DNA of 7,769 nt, from the NCBI GenBank assembly GCA_025937075.1, contig JAICSD010000209.1, forward strand, positions 1 to 7,769, read 5' to 3'. This stretch comes from Vicinamibacteria bacterium (GTDB lineage: Bacteria > Acidobacteriota > Vicinamibacteria > Vicinamibacterales > 2-12-FULL-66-21). A program made the translations under genes and the position numbers. Below the pieces are notes generated by a model. That model was not told the DNA's origin and ran no database searches. It worked only from the letters and a program-made list of their open reading frames with translations. Shown in pieces: positions 1 to 5,036 of the stretch (positions within the stretch are counted from its first letter, which is position 1; the number at the start of each line of letters is the position of its first letter).

Positions 1-948
1 ATCATCGCGGACCGGAGCTGGACCGTGCCGGACTCCGGGACGCCGCCGGTCGACCGCACCGACGTCGTCGACGCATACATCGCGCACGCGTTGCAGGCAT
101 TTCCAAATCCCGAGCGGCTGGGAGATCTCCGGATTGCCGTCGACACCGCCAACGGCGCGACGACGACGGTGGCGCCGCGATTGTTTCGGGATCTGGGCTA
201 TGACGTGACGCTCATCGGAAGCAACCCGGACGGGCGCAACATCAACCTGCACTCCGGGTCCACGCATCCCGAGCACCTGTCCGAGGTCGTGCGCGAAGGC
301 AATCACCGGGTTGGCGTCGCGTTCGACGGCGACGGCGATCGCGCGATTTTCGTCGATGCGGCCGGACGCATCGTCGATGGCGATGCCGTGATGCTCATGT
401 GCGCCCGGCACATGCGGGCGCAGGGCCGGCTGAAGGGAAACGCCGTCGTCGCGACGGTGATGAGCAACATCGGGCTCGAGCTGGCGCTGAAGGAGAGCGG
501 CATCGGCTTGATTCGATGCCCGGTCGGCGACAAGTACGTGATGGAGGAAATGCTCAAGCGCAATCTGTCGATCGGCGGCGAGCAGTCGGGGCACATCATC
601 TTCTCCGAACACTTGTTCACCGGCGACGGCATCGCCACTGCGATGAGCGTGCTGCGCGTGATGGCGGACACCGGCCGCGAGCTGGGCGATCTGGCTGCCC
701 AGCTCGTGACGTACCCGCAGGTCCTCGTCAACGTCCGCGTGCGCGAGAAGAAGGAGCTGCAGGCGGTGCCCGCGATCGCCGATGCCATGCAGCGCGTGGA
801 GCGTCGCCTCGCAGGGCACGGACGGCTGCTCGTGCGCTACTCGGGCACGGAGCCGCTGCTGCGCGTGATGATCGAGGGCGAGGATCAGCAGGAGATCCAG
901 GGCTGGGCGCGCGAGATCGCCGATAGCGTCAAGCAGCATCTGGGATGA
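1..948 (+). CDS. glmM: Phosphoglucosamine mutase GlmM, 5'-truncated by the window edge
   Basis: GlmM interconverts glucosamine-6-phosphate and glucosamine-1-phosphate, the step before UDP-GlcNAc for peptidoglycan. The reading frame is open from base 1, so the gene begins upstream; the GTG at 25 is an internal Val codon. The 315 visible residues hold the metal-binding loop DGDGDR (fragment residues ~110-115), the sugar-binding GGEQSGH (~192-198), and the C-terminal phosphate-binding RYSGTEPLLRVMIEG. The last of these has the form usual for GlmM rather than for phosphoglucomutase/phosphomannomutase. About 130 N-terminal residues, with the catalytic phosphoserine loop, lie outside the window, so activity cannot be judged fully. 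The stop overlaps the pdxJ start (ATGA), suggesting translational coupling. A related phosphohexomutase is the main alternative but less likely. Confidence 0.93.
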   Translation: MIADRSWTVPDSGTPPVDRTDVVDAYIAHALQAFPNPERLGDLRIAVDTANGATTTVAPRLFRDLGYDVTLIGSNPDGRNINLHSGSTHPEHLSEVVREGNHRVGVAFDGDGDRAIFVDAAGRIVDGDAVMLMCARHMRAQGRLKGNAVVATVMSNIGLELALKESGIGLIRCPVGDKYVMEEMLKRNLSIGGEQSGHIIFSEHLFTGDGIATAMSVLRVMADTGRELGDLAAQLVTYPQVLVNVRVREKKELQAVPAIADAMQRVERRLAGHGRLLVRYSGTEPLLRVMIEGEDQQEIQGWAREIADSVKQHLG

Positions 949-1703
949 ACGGGCCGCACTCGTCAGGACCACGCCTCAGCGTCAACGTCAACAAGGTTGC
1001 GACGCTGCGCAATTCGCGCGGCGGCTCCGTCCCGTCCGTCGTCAACGCCATCCGCGTCTGCCTCGACGCGGGCGCTTCCGGCATCACGATTCATCCGCGC
1101 GCCGACGAGCGCCACATCACGCGGCAGGACGTGTCCGCGATTGCGGCGTACCTCGCCCCGAAGCGCCGCGAGGTCGAGTTGAACATCGAAGGCGACCCAC
1201 GCCCGGATCTGCTGCACATGGTTCGCGAGGTGCGCCCGCATCAATGCACGCTCGTGCCGGTGCGGCCCGGTGAAATCACGAGTCAGGCGGGCTGGCCGCC
1301 CGATACGCCTGTCGACGAGCTCCGCAACGAGATCCGCGATTTGCAAGCCCGCGGCGTCCGTGTCAGCGCCTTCATCGATCCCGAGAAGGAGGCTGTCGAG
1401 TGGGCCGCGTCCACGGGCGCGGATCGCATCGAGTTGTACACGGAGCCGTTCGCGCGCGCGTTCAAGGAAGGGGAATCGCAGGCAGAGGCGTCGTTTCGAA
1501 AGTACATCGGCGCGGCGAACCTGGCGCACGGGCTCGGCCTCGGCGTGAACGCCGGCCACGACCTCGATCTGGACAACCTTCCGCTCTTTCGCGGGCTGCC
1601 GCACCTCGACGAAGTGTCCATCGGTCACGCCCTCATCAGCCACGCGCTGTACGTAGGGCTGGCGCAGGCGGTGAAGGACTACATGGCGGCCTGCCGGGTC
1701 TGA
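945..1703 (+). CDS. pdxJ: Pyridoxine 5'-phosphate synthase PdxJ
   Basis: PdxJ is a cytosolic TIM-barrel enzyme that condenses 1-deoxyxylulose-5-phosphate with 3-amino-2-oxopropyl phosphate to give pyridoxine 5'-phosphate, the last step of the DXP-dependent vitamin B6 route. The 252 residues match the family length. Visible features are the N-terminal strand SVNVNKVATLRNSRGG (Asn14, Arg25), ITIHPRADERHIT (His50, Arg52, His57), ELNIEGDP (Glu82), NAGHDL (His205) and SIGHALI (Gly227-His228). These line up with the E. coli catalytic and phosphate-binding residues. The Asp-His pair of the E. coli NIDH segment is Asn16-Lys17 here, a variant I associate with Bacteroidota-type PdxJ. The ATG at 945 overlaps the glmM stop, which fixes the start. 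It probably shares a transcript with glmM. Confidence 0.95.
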   Translation: MNGPHSSGPRLSVNVNKVATLRNSRGGSVPSVVNAIRVCLDAGASGITIHPRADERHITRQDVSAIAAYLAPKRREVELNIEGDPRPDLLHMVREVRPHQCTLVPVRPGEITSQAGWPPDTPVDELRNEIRDLQARGVRVSAFIDPEKEAVEWAASTGADRIELYTEPFARAFKEGESQAEASFRKYIGAANLAHGLGLGVNAGHDLDLDNLPLFRGLPHLDEVSIGHALISHALYVGLAQAVKDYMAACRV

Positions 1704-1729
1704 TCCCGGATTATGATCGACGAACCGCC

Positions 1730-2344
1730 TTGTCGAGAGACTCCATAGCCGTCGGACTCGCCGGCGTTCTGTTCGGACTGCTCGTCGGCTGGATTCTCGG
1801 AGCTCAGCAGGCTGATCGCGGCGCCGCGCCGGCGCCGGCTCAGGCGGCCGCCGCCGCGCCGTCCGGATCGAACGCGCAAAGCCCGCCGCCGCTCGACGAG
1901 TCCCGCGCCGCGACGCTCAAATCGCAGGCGGAGCAGCGGCCGCAGGACGCCTCCGCCCGCGTGGAGCTGGCAAACCTGTACTTCGATGCGGAACGGTTTC
2001 AGGATGCCGCGCAGTGGTACGAGGCGGCGCTCAGGATCAACCCGAAGGACGTGAACGCCAGCACGGACCTCGGCATCGCGTACTACTACATGAATCAGCC
2101 CGAGAAGGCACTGGCGCAGTTCGACGAATCGCTGCGGATCGATCCGAACCACGCGAAGACGCTGCTGAACATCGGCATCGTGCGCGCGTTCGGTCGCCAG
2201 GATCTGAAGGGCGCCGCCGAGGCGTGGGAGAAGGTATTGAAGGTGGCGCCCGATTCGCCGGAAGCCCGCGCGGCGCGGCAGGCCCTGGACGGCATCCGCG
2301 CTGCGCACCAGAACGTCGGACAGCCCTCAGGCTCGGAGCGCTGA
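1730..2344 (+). CDS. Membrane-anchored TPR protein
   Basis: I chose the TTG at 1730, which gives 204 residues with a short N-terminal segment and then one hydrophobic helix (residues ~7-24). No ATG or GTG suits, the frame further upstream is inside pdxJ, and the ribosome binding site is weak, so the start is uncertain. After the helix comes an Ala/Pro-rich linker (~30-58) and three TPR motifs (~74-107, 108-141, 142-176), each ending in the typical form ALRINP, SLRIDP or VLKVAP. The tail is polar. The layout suggests an inner-membrane anchor with an extracytoplasmic TPR scaffold, as in CcmH/NrfG-type or YfgM-like proteins, but no partner can be named. It follows pdxJ by 26 bp and precedes the YHS-like gene by 4 bp, so it is probably in the same operon. 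Confidence 0.82.
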   Translation: MSRDSIAVGLAGVLFGLLVGWILGAQQADRGAAPAPAQAAAAAPSGSNAQSPPPLDESRAATLKSQAEQRPQDASARVELANLYFDAERFQDAAQWYEAALRINPKDVNASTDLGIAYYYMNQPEKALAQFDESLRIDPNHAKTLLNIGIVRAFGRQDLKGAAEAWEKVLKVAPDSPEARAARQALDGIRAAHQNVGQPSGSER

Positions 2345-2348
2345 AGCC

Positions 2349-2591
2349 GTGGGCTGGATTCTGCGCGTCATCCTCCTCATCATCGTCATCCGCGCGCTGT
2401 GGCGGTTCGTCTACGGCATCGCGCAGGGACTGAGCGGCCCGTCAATTCCCGAGAAGCCCCCGGTCGGGCTGCAGCGCGACCCCGTCTGCGGCACGTTCGT
2501 CGTTCCCTCGCGCGCGCTCACCGCGCGATCGGGTGACGAGGTCCGCTTCTTCTGCTCCGAACGCTGCCGCCAGGCCTGGAGCCGCAAATGA
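2349..2591 (+). CDS. Small membrane-anchored YHS/TRASH-like cysteine protein
   Basis: This 80-residue protein starts at GTG 2349. Residues ~4-22 form one hydrophobic helix with Arg/Trp at its inner end. A proline-containing linker follows, then a YHS-like motif: DPVCGTFV (Cys47) and, 22 residues on, FFCSERC (Cys69, Cys73) followed by RQAW. YHS/TRASH domains bind metal ions through such cysteines and occur in copper/heavy-metal proteins. The same design (one helix plus a C-terminal DPVCG...FCS..C) occurs in short proteins often labelled PP0621 family. Binding of a metal is inferred from the cysteines; the actual role is unknown. Its stop overlaps the aldolase start (ATGA), so the two are likely co-translated. 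Confidence 0.8.
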   Translation: MGWILRVILLIIVIRALWRFVYGIAQGLSGPSIPEKPPVGLQRDPVCGTFVVPSRALTARSGDEVRFFCSERCRQAWSRK

Positions 2592-3439
2592 CGCAGCCGT
2601 CCGAGGCGGTGCTCCGCGAGCAGATCGTCGAGGTCGGAAGGCGCCTCTACGCGCGGGGGTACACGGCGTCGAATGACGGCAACATCAGCGTCCGTCTGGA
2701 CGGCGGGCGTCTCCTCATGACCCCCAAGAGCGTCTGCAAGGGGTTCATGGGCGTCGACATGATGTGCATCACGGACCTCGACGGACGCAGGCTCGCCGGC
2801 GAGCGCGATCCCTCGTCGGAGATGCAGATGCACCTCGAGGTGTATCGGCAGCGCCCCGACGTGAACGCGGTCGTGCATGCGCATCCGCCAATCGCGACGG
2901 GGTTCGCCGTCGCAGGCATTCCTCTCGATCGCGCGGTGCTCGCCGAAGTGGTCACGACGCTCGGCAGCGTGCCCATCGCGGAGTACGCGACGCCGTCCAC
3001 CAGGGAGCTGCCCGAGGCGGTGCGGCAGTACGTGAAGGCGCACGACGGCATGCTGCTCGCGAATCACGGCGCCTTGACGATCGGCGCCGATCTCTTCTCC
3101 GCGTACTACAAGATGGAGACGATCGAGCACTTCGCGAAGATCAGCCTCGTCGCGCGACTGCTCGGCGGCGAGCGGCTGTTGTCACGTCAGGAAGTGGACC
3201 GCCTGCAGGGGCTGCGCGGCATGTACGGGATCGCGTCTCCTGCGCCGATTTGCCCGGATCCCGCGCCCTCGGCGGATCCTGCCACGTGCCAGACGGTGCT
3301 CGCGCCGGCGGGCGATGGCGAGCGCCTGATTCCCGAGGCGCGGCTGCGGGCGGCCGGGATAGGTGGCGACGCGGAAATTCGGCTAACATACCGCGAGCTG
3401 ACGGCGCTCATCGAAGCCGCCGTGCGCGAGTTGAGATAG
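2588..3439 (+). CDS. Class II (zinc) aldolase, FucA/AraD family, with a C-terminal microcompartment-targeting tail
   Basis: Family members cleave a sugar phosphate such as fuculose- or rhamnulose-1-phosphate into DHAP and an aldehyde, or epimerise ribulose-5-phosphate. The core (residues 1-~213) has [10 protein letters not shown] (substrate/phosphate loop), SSEMQMH with a likely catalytic acid Glu78, the zinc ligands of VVHAHPP (His97, His99), and ANHGALT (His160). The protein has 283 residues against ~215 for FucA. The extra ~70 are a Pro/Ala-rich linker (~215-245), a short conserved-looking stretch, and an amphipathic helix at 267-283. Such a linker plus helix is typical of BMC cargo. Four shell-protein genes follow, supporting an encapsulated aldolase as in PVM-type compartments. 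The substrate cannot be read from sequence; an epimerase or decarboxylase role is less likely. The start is set by the ATGA overlap. Confidence 0.9.
   Translation: MTQPSEAVLREQIVEVGRRLYARGYTASNDGNISVRLDGGRLLMTPKSVCKGFMGVDMMCITDLDGRRLAGERDPSSEMQMHLEVYRQRPDVNAVVHAHPPIATGFAVAGIPLDRAVLAEVVTTLGSVPIAEYATPSTRELPEAVRQYVKAHDGMLLANHGALTIGADLFSAYYKMETIEHFAKISLVARLLGGERLLSRQEVDRLQGLRGMYGIASPAPICPDPAPSADPATCQTVLAPAGDGERLIPEARLRAAGIGGDAEIRLTYRELTALIEAAVRELR
3386..3436 (+). other. Putative C-terminal encapsulation peptide of the aldolase
   Basis: Aldolase residues 267-283 ([17 protein letters not shown]) form a short predicted helix. Leu271, Leu274, Ile275, Val279 and Leu282 fall on one face, and Arg/Glu fall on the other. 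It is joined to the enzyme core through a flexible Pro/Ala-rich linker. This matches the general design of encapsulation peptides on BMC cargo such as PduP and PduD. Targeting is inferred and not shown. Confidence 0.6.
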
Positions 3440-3556
3440 GAGCTTCCGCCGGAAACAGGAGCTTCCGCCTACAGGCGAAGCCACGGGTTCTTCTGGTGGC
3501 TTCCGGCTTCAGCCGGAAGGGAGATCTTTCTGGTGGCTTCCGGCTTCAGTCGGAAG
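3439..3556. repeat. Cluster of palindromic and direct repeats between the aldolase and BMC-H genes
   Basis: This gap holds several related repeats. A 12-bp unit, GGAGCTTCCGCC, occurs at 3439-3450 and 3458-3469. An imperfect hairpin (GCTTCCGCCT / AGGCGAAGC) lies at 3461-3479. A 29-bp unit occurs at 3491-3519 and 3528-3556 with one difference (C to T at 3550). Each 29-bp unit contains an inverted repeat, CTTCCGGCT-TC-AGCCGGAAG, at 3500-3519 (perfect 9-bp arms) and 3537-3556 (one G-U type mismatch). The structure resembles REP-like intergenic elements. There is no T-run for a standard terminator. It could act as a processing or mRNA-stability element that sets shell-protein levels apart from the aldolase. 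Confidence 0.8.
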
Positions 3557-3562
3557 CGAGAC

Positions 3563-3567
3563 AGGAG
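3563..3567 (+). promoter_or_regulatory. Ribosome binding site of the BMC-H gene
   Basis: AGGAG lies 6 nt before the ATG at 3574. It is the clearest Shine-Dalgarno sequence in the window and decides the start against the long in-frame upstream extension. A strong site here fits the need for many copies of the hexamer. Confidence 0.75.
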
Positions 3568-3573
3568 CAGAGC

Positions 3574-3870
3574 ATGGGTGAGGCGCTCGGGATGGTCGAA
3601 ACCAAGGGTCTGGTCGCGATGATCGAAGCGGCGGACGCGATGGTCAAGGCCGCCAAGGTCACGCTCGTCGGATGGGAAAAGATTGGCGCCGGGTACGTGA
3701 CGGCGATCGTTCGGGGAGACGTCGCGGCGGTCAAGGCGGCAACCGACGCGGGCGCCGCGGCGGCGCGCCGCGTGGGCGAGCTCGTCTCCGTGCACGTCAT
3801 CCCGCGGCCGCACGCCAATCTGGAAGACGCGCTTCCGATCGGCAAGGCCACGGCGGGCAACACGAAATAG
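3574..3870 (+). CDS. BMC-H microcompartment shell hexamer protein (PduA/CcmK/EutM type)
   Basis: This single-domain BMC protein forms the hexagonal tiles of a microcompartment shell. Its 98 residues are normal for the family. Visible features are the opening [21 protein letters not shown], the pore-lining loop KIGAG (residues 36-40), the strand [20 protein letters not shown], and the closing [14 protein letters not shown]. The pore loop has Ala39 where PduA and CcmK-type proteins commonly have Ser (KIGSG). The ATG at 3574 with its AGGAG site is preferred; the frame is open far upstream, but that stretch overlaps the aldolase and the repeats and does not look like protein. This is the only hexamer gene in the window and no BMC-T trimer is present. 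Three pentamer genes follow downstream. Confidence 0.97.
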   Translation: MGEALGMVETKGLVAMIEAADAMVKAAKVTLVGWEKIGAGYVTAIVRGDVAAVKAATDAGAAAARRVGELVSVHVIPRPHANLEDALPIGKATAGNTK

Positions 3871-3873
3871 GCC

Positions 3874-3900
3874 GCGGACTACGCGGACAACGCAGAAATA
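3874..3900. repeat. Short period-9 tandem repeat with a small inverted repeat
   Basis: Three 9-bp units, GCGGACTAC, GCGGACAAC and the degenerate GCAGAAATA, sit between the BMC-H stop and the first BMC-P gene. A 5-bp inverted repeat, CCGCG-GACTA-CGCGG, lies at 3872-3886. It is too short and weak to be called a terminator. Confidence 0.45.
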
Positions 3901-3919
3901 TCGCCGGATCGGCATCGAC

Positions 3920-4189
3920 ATGATTCTTGCGCGTGTTGTGGGTACCGTGGTGGCGACGAGGAAAGACGAGCGACTGGTCAGCAACAAGCTGCTCGTCGCG
4001 CGCCCGGTCGACCCGACAGGCAAGGCGGACGGCAACTACCTCGTCGCCGTCGACACCGTTGATGCCGGCTTCGGCGAAACGGTCTTGATCGTCAGCGGCA
4101 GCTCCGCGCGGATGGCATCCGGGATGAAGGACTGTCCCGTCGATGCCGCCATCGTGGGCATCGTCGATACCGTTCAAGTGCAGGACTGA
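3920..4189 (+). CDS. BMC-P shell pentamer protein 1 (EutN/CcmL family)
   Basis: EutN/CcmL proteins form pentamers that cap the vertices of microcompartment shells. The 89 residues match the family: ILARVVGTVVATRK at the start, KLLVARPVD, YLVAVDTVDAGFGETVLIVSGSSAR in the middle, and PVDAAIVGIVDTV at the end. Asp replaces Gly in the usual VGAGxGE segment (VDAGFGE). This copy keeps the family's GSSAR stretch, which the next two copies have lost. The ATG at 3920 begins at the expected family N-terminus; its ribosome binding site is weak. It lies 49 bp after BMC-H and 6 bp before the second copy. Confidence 0.96.
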   Translation: MILARVVGTVVATRKDERLVSNKLLVARPVDPTGKADGNYLVAVDTVDAGFGETVLIVSGSSARMASGMKDCPVDAAIVGIVDTVQVQD

Positions 4190-4195
4190 TACTGC

Positions 4196-4459
4196 ATGCA
4201 GCTCGCGCGCGTGATCGGGGAAGTCGTCTCCACCATCAAGGATCCGAATCTCACCGGCCTGAAGCTGCTCGTCGTGCAGCCGCTGGCCGCATCCGGCGAG
4301 CCGGCCGGCCGCACGCTCGTCGCGCTCGATTCGGTCGGCGCAGGTGTCGGCGAGAACGTCTTTTTCGTCCGTGGCCGCGAGGCCGCGTTTCCCTTCTATC
4401 CCGTCGAACCGCCGGTCGACGCGGCCATCGTCGGTATCGTCGATCATTGGACGGTGTGA
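4196..4459 (+). CDS. BMC-P shell pentamer protein 2 (EutN/CcmL family)
   Basis: This is a second vertex protein of 87 residues: MQLARVIGEVVSTIKDPNL, GLKLLVVQPLAASGEPAG, TLVALDSVGAGVGENVFFVRG, then PPVDAAIVGIVDHWTV. It keeps the canonical VGAGVGE turn. The segment after it (GREAAFPFYPVEP) is aromatic and replaces GSSAR, so the loop exposed at the vertex is likely different from copy 1. The ATG at 4196 follows copy 1 by 6 bp, with a modest AGGA about 10 nt upstream inside the preceding gene. It is almost surely co-translated with copy 1. Confidence 0.96.
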   Translation: MQLARVIGEVVSTIKDPNLTGLKLLVVQPLAASGEPAGRTLVALDSVGAGVGENVFFVRGREAAFPFYPVEPPVDAAIVGIVDHWTV

Positions 4460-4490
4460 TCGCAGCCGGGATTCGTGGCTCGGAATGAAC

Positions 4491-4518
4491 GGATTAGGGA
4501 TTGGGGATCAGAGATTCG
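4491..4518. repeat. Period-7 tandem repeat abutting the third BMC-P start codon
   Basis: Four degenerate heptamers, GGATTAG, GGATTGG, GGATCAG and AGATTCG, run without a break to the base before the ATG at 4519. They supply the G-rich sequence where a ribosome binding site would be. A similar heptamer, GGATTCG, occurs at 4469-4475. Confidence 0.6.
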
Positions 4519-4791
4519 ATGCAGATTGGTCGGGTCGTCGGAACCGTAGTCGCCACGCAGAAGAACCGCAAGCTGGAAGGCGCGAAGCTGCTACTGGTGC
4601 AACCCCTGACGCTCGAGGGGGAGCCAAGGGGAACCGCGCTCCTGACGATTGATTCCGTCGGCGCCGGCGTCGGCGAGAGGGTGCTGGTCGTGATCGAAGG
4701 CCGCGCCGCCGGGGACGCGCTCGGACGGAAGGCGGCGGCAGTGGATGCCGCGATCGTTGGAATTGTCGACTCGGTCGACTATCAGACGTAG
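4519..4791 (+). CDS. BMC-P shell pentamer protein 3 (EutN/CcmL family)
   Basis: This is a third vertex protein of 90 residues: MQIGRVVGTVVATQKNRKL, GAKLLLVQPLTLEGEPRG, LLTIDSVGAGVGERVLVVIEG, then AAAVDAAIVGIVDSVDYQT. It is closer to copy 2 than to copy 1 (shared KLL-VQPL and VGAGVGE). It carries its own charged loop (RAAGDALGRKA) in place of GSSAR. The ATG at 4519 is preferred to a TTG at 4501, because family proteins start at this point and because the six codons between are part of the heptamer repeat. It is separated from copy 2 by 59 bp. Confidence 0.95.
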   Translation: MQIGRVVGTVVATQKNRKLEGAKLLLVQPLTLEGEPRGTALLTIDSVGAGVGERVLVVIEGRAAGDALGRKAAAVDAAIVGIVDSVDYQT

Positions 4792-4823
4792 GGCACCTCT
4801 CGACGTCCCTCCGTGAACGAACC

Positions 4824-4877
4824 ATGGACGAAGACGCGATCAGATCCATCGTGCGCGAAACGCTGGCGCGCATCGAT
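4824..4877 (+). other. Putative N-terminal encapsulation peptide of the 70-residue protein
   Basis: Residues 1-18 form a short helix with hydrophobic spacing i, i+3/4 and charged Asp/Glu/Arg on the other side, followed by a Gly/Ser linker. The pattern is like that of PduD and PduP leaders. The position right after the shell genes supports targeting to the shell lumen. This is inference only. Confidence 0.55.
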
Positions 4878-5036
4878 CCATCGGGAGGCGCACAGGGCAT
4901 CGCCGGACATGCGCTGCTCTCGCAGCCACACGCCAGCCACTACCGATACGTGCTGACGCCGACCGACGGACCGTGCCTGATCGAGCCGGCCGTTCGCTGC
5001 AATCACTGCGGGTACTGCGAAAGCCACGGACACTGA
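4824..5036 (+). CDS. Unrecognised 70-residue Cys/His protein with an encapsulation-peptide-like N-terminus
   Basis: I do not recognise this family. The N-terminus (MDEDAIRSIVRETLARID) is an amphipathic helix with Ile6, Ile9, Val10, Leu14 and Ile17 on one face, very like the N-terminal encapsulation peptides of BMC cargo. A Gly/Ser linker follows (~20-28), then a short domain with Cys51 and the cluster CNHCGYCESHGH (Cys59, Cys62, Cys65, His61, His68, His70). Four cysteines as C-x7-C-x2-C-x2-C could hold an Fe-S cluster or zinc; the three CxxC-spaced cysteines resemble part of a ferredoxin-like binding loop. It lies 32 bp after BMC-P 3, and its stop directly abuts the dehydrogenase TTG. High-GC codon use matches its neighbours, so it is probably a real gene. 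A metal- or electron-carrying lumen protein is an inference. Confidence 0.75.
   Translation: MDEDAIRSIVRETLARIDPSGGAQGIAGHALLSQPHASHYRYVLTPTDGPCLIEPAVRCNHCGYCESHGH

Noticed and set aside
963..1643. Long minus-strand open frame opposite pdxJ
   Set aside because: It is a shadow of pdxJ in high-GC DNA: Arg-rich, no recognisable domain, while the plus frame is a clear PdxJ.
1713..1748. ATG at 1713 as a start for the TPR gene
   Set aside because: It is in a different frame and meets a stop after 11 codons; the TPR frame starts best at TTG 1730.
3439..3556. CRISPR array
   Set aside because: There are only two 29-bp copies separated by 8 bp, strong internal palindromes, no spacers of constant length and no cas genes.
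3439..3556. Rho-independent terminator after the aldolase
   Set aside because: Hairpins are present but none is followed by a T-run, and the shell genes continue in the same direction.
2764..3573. In-frame upstream extension of BMC-H into the aldolase gene
   Set aside because: The extension overlaps the aldolase in another frame and translates the palindromic repeats. AGGAG before ATG 3574 and the family N-terminus fix the start.
3797..4447. Long minus-strand open frame opposite BMC-H and BMC-P genes
   Set aside because: It spans several real shell genes and their gaps. The composition (Asp/Arg-rich, repeated DDG-type stretches) reflects the complement of the repeated PVDAAIVGIVD coding.
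4501..4518. TTG at 4501 as the start of the third BMC-P
   Set aside because: The six added codons come from the heptamer repeat and precede the normal family N-terminus MQIGRVVG.
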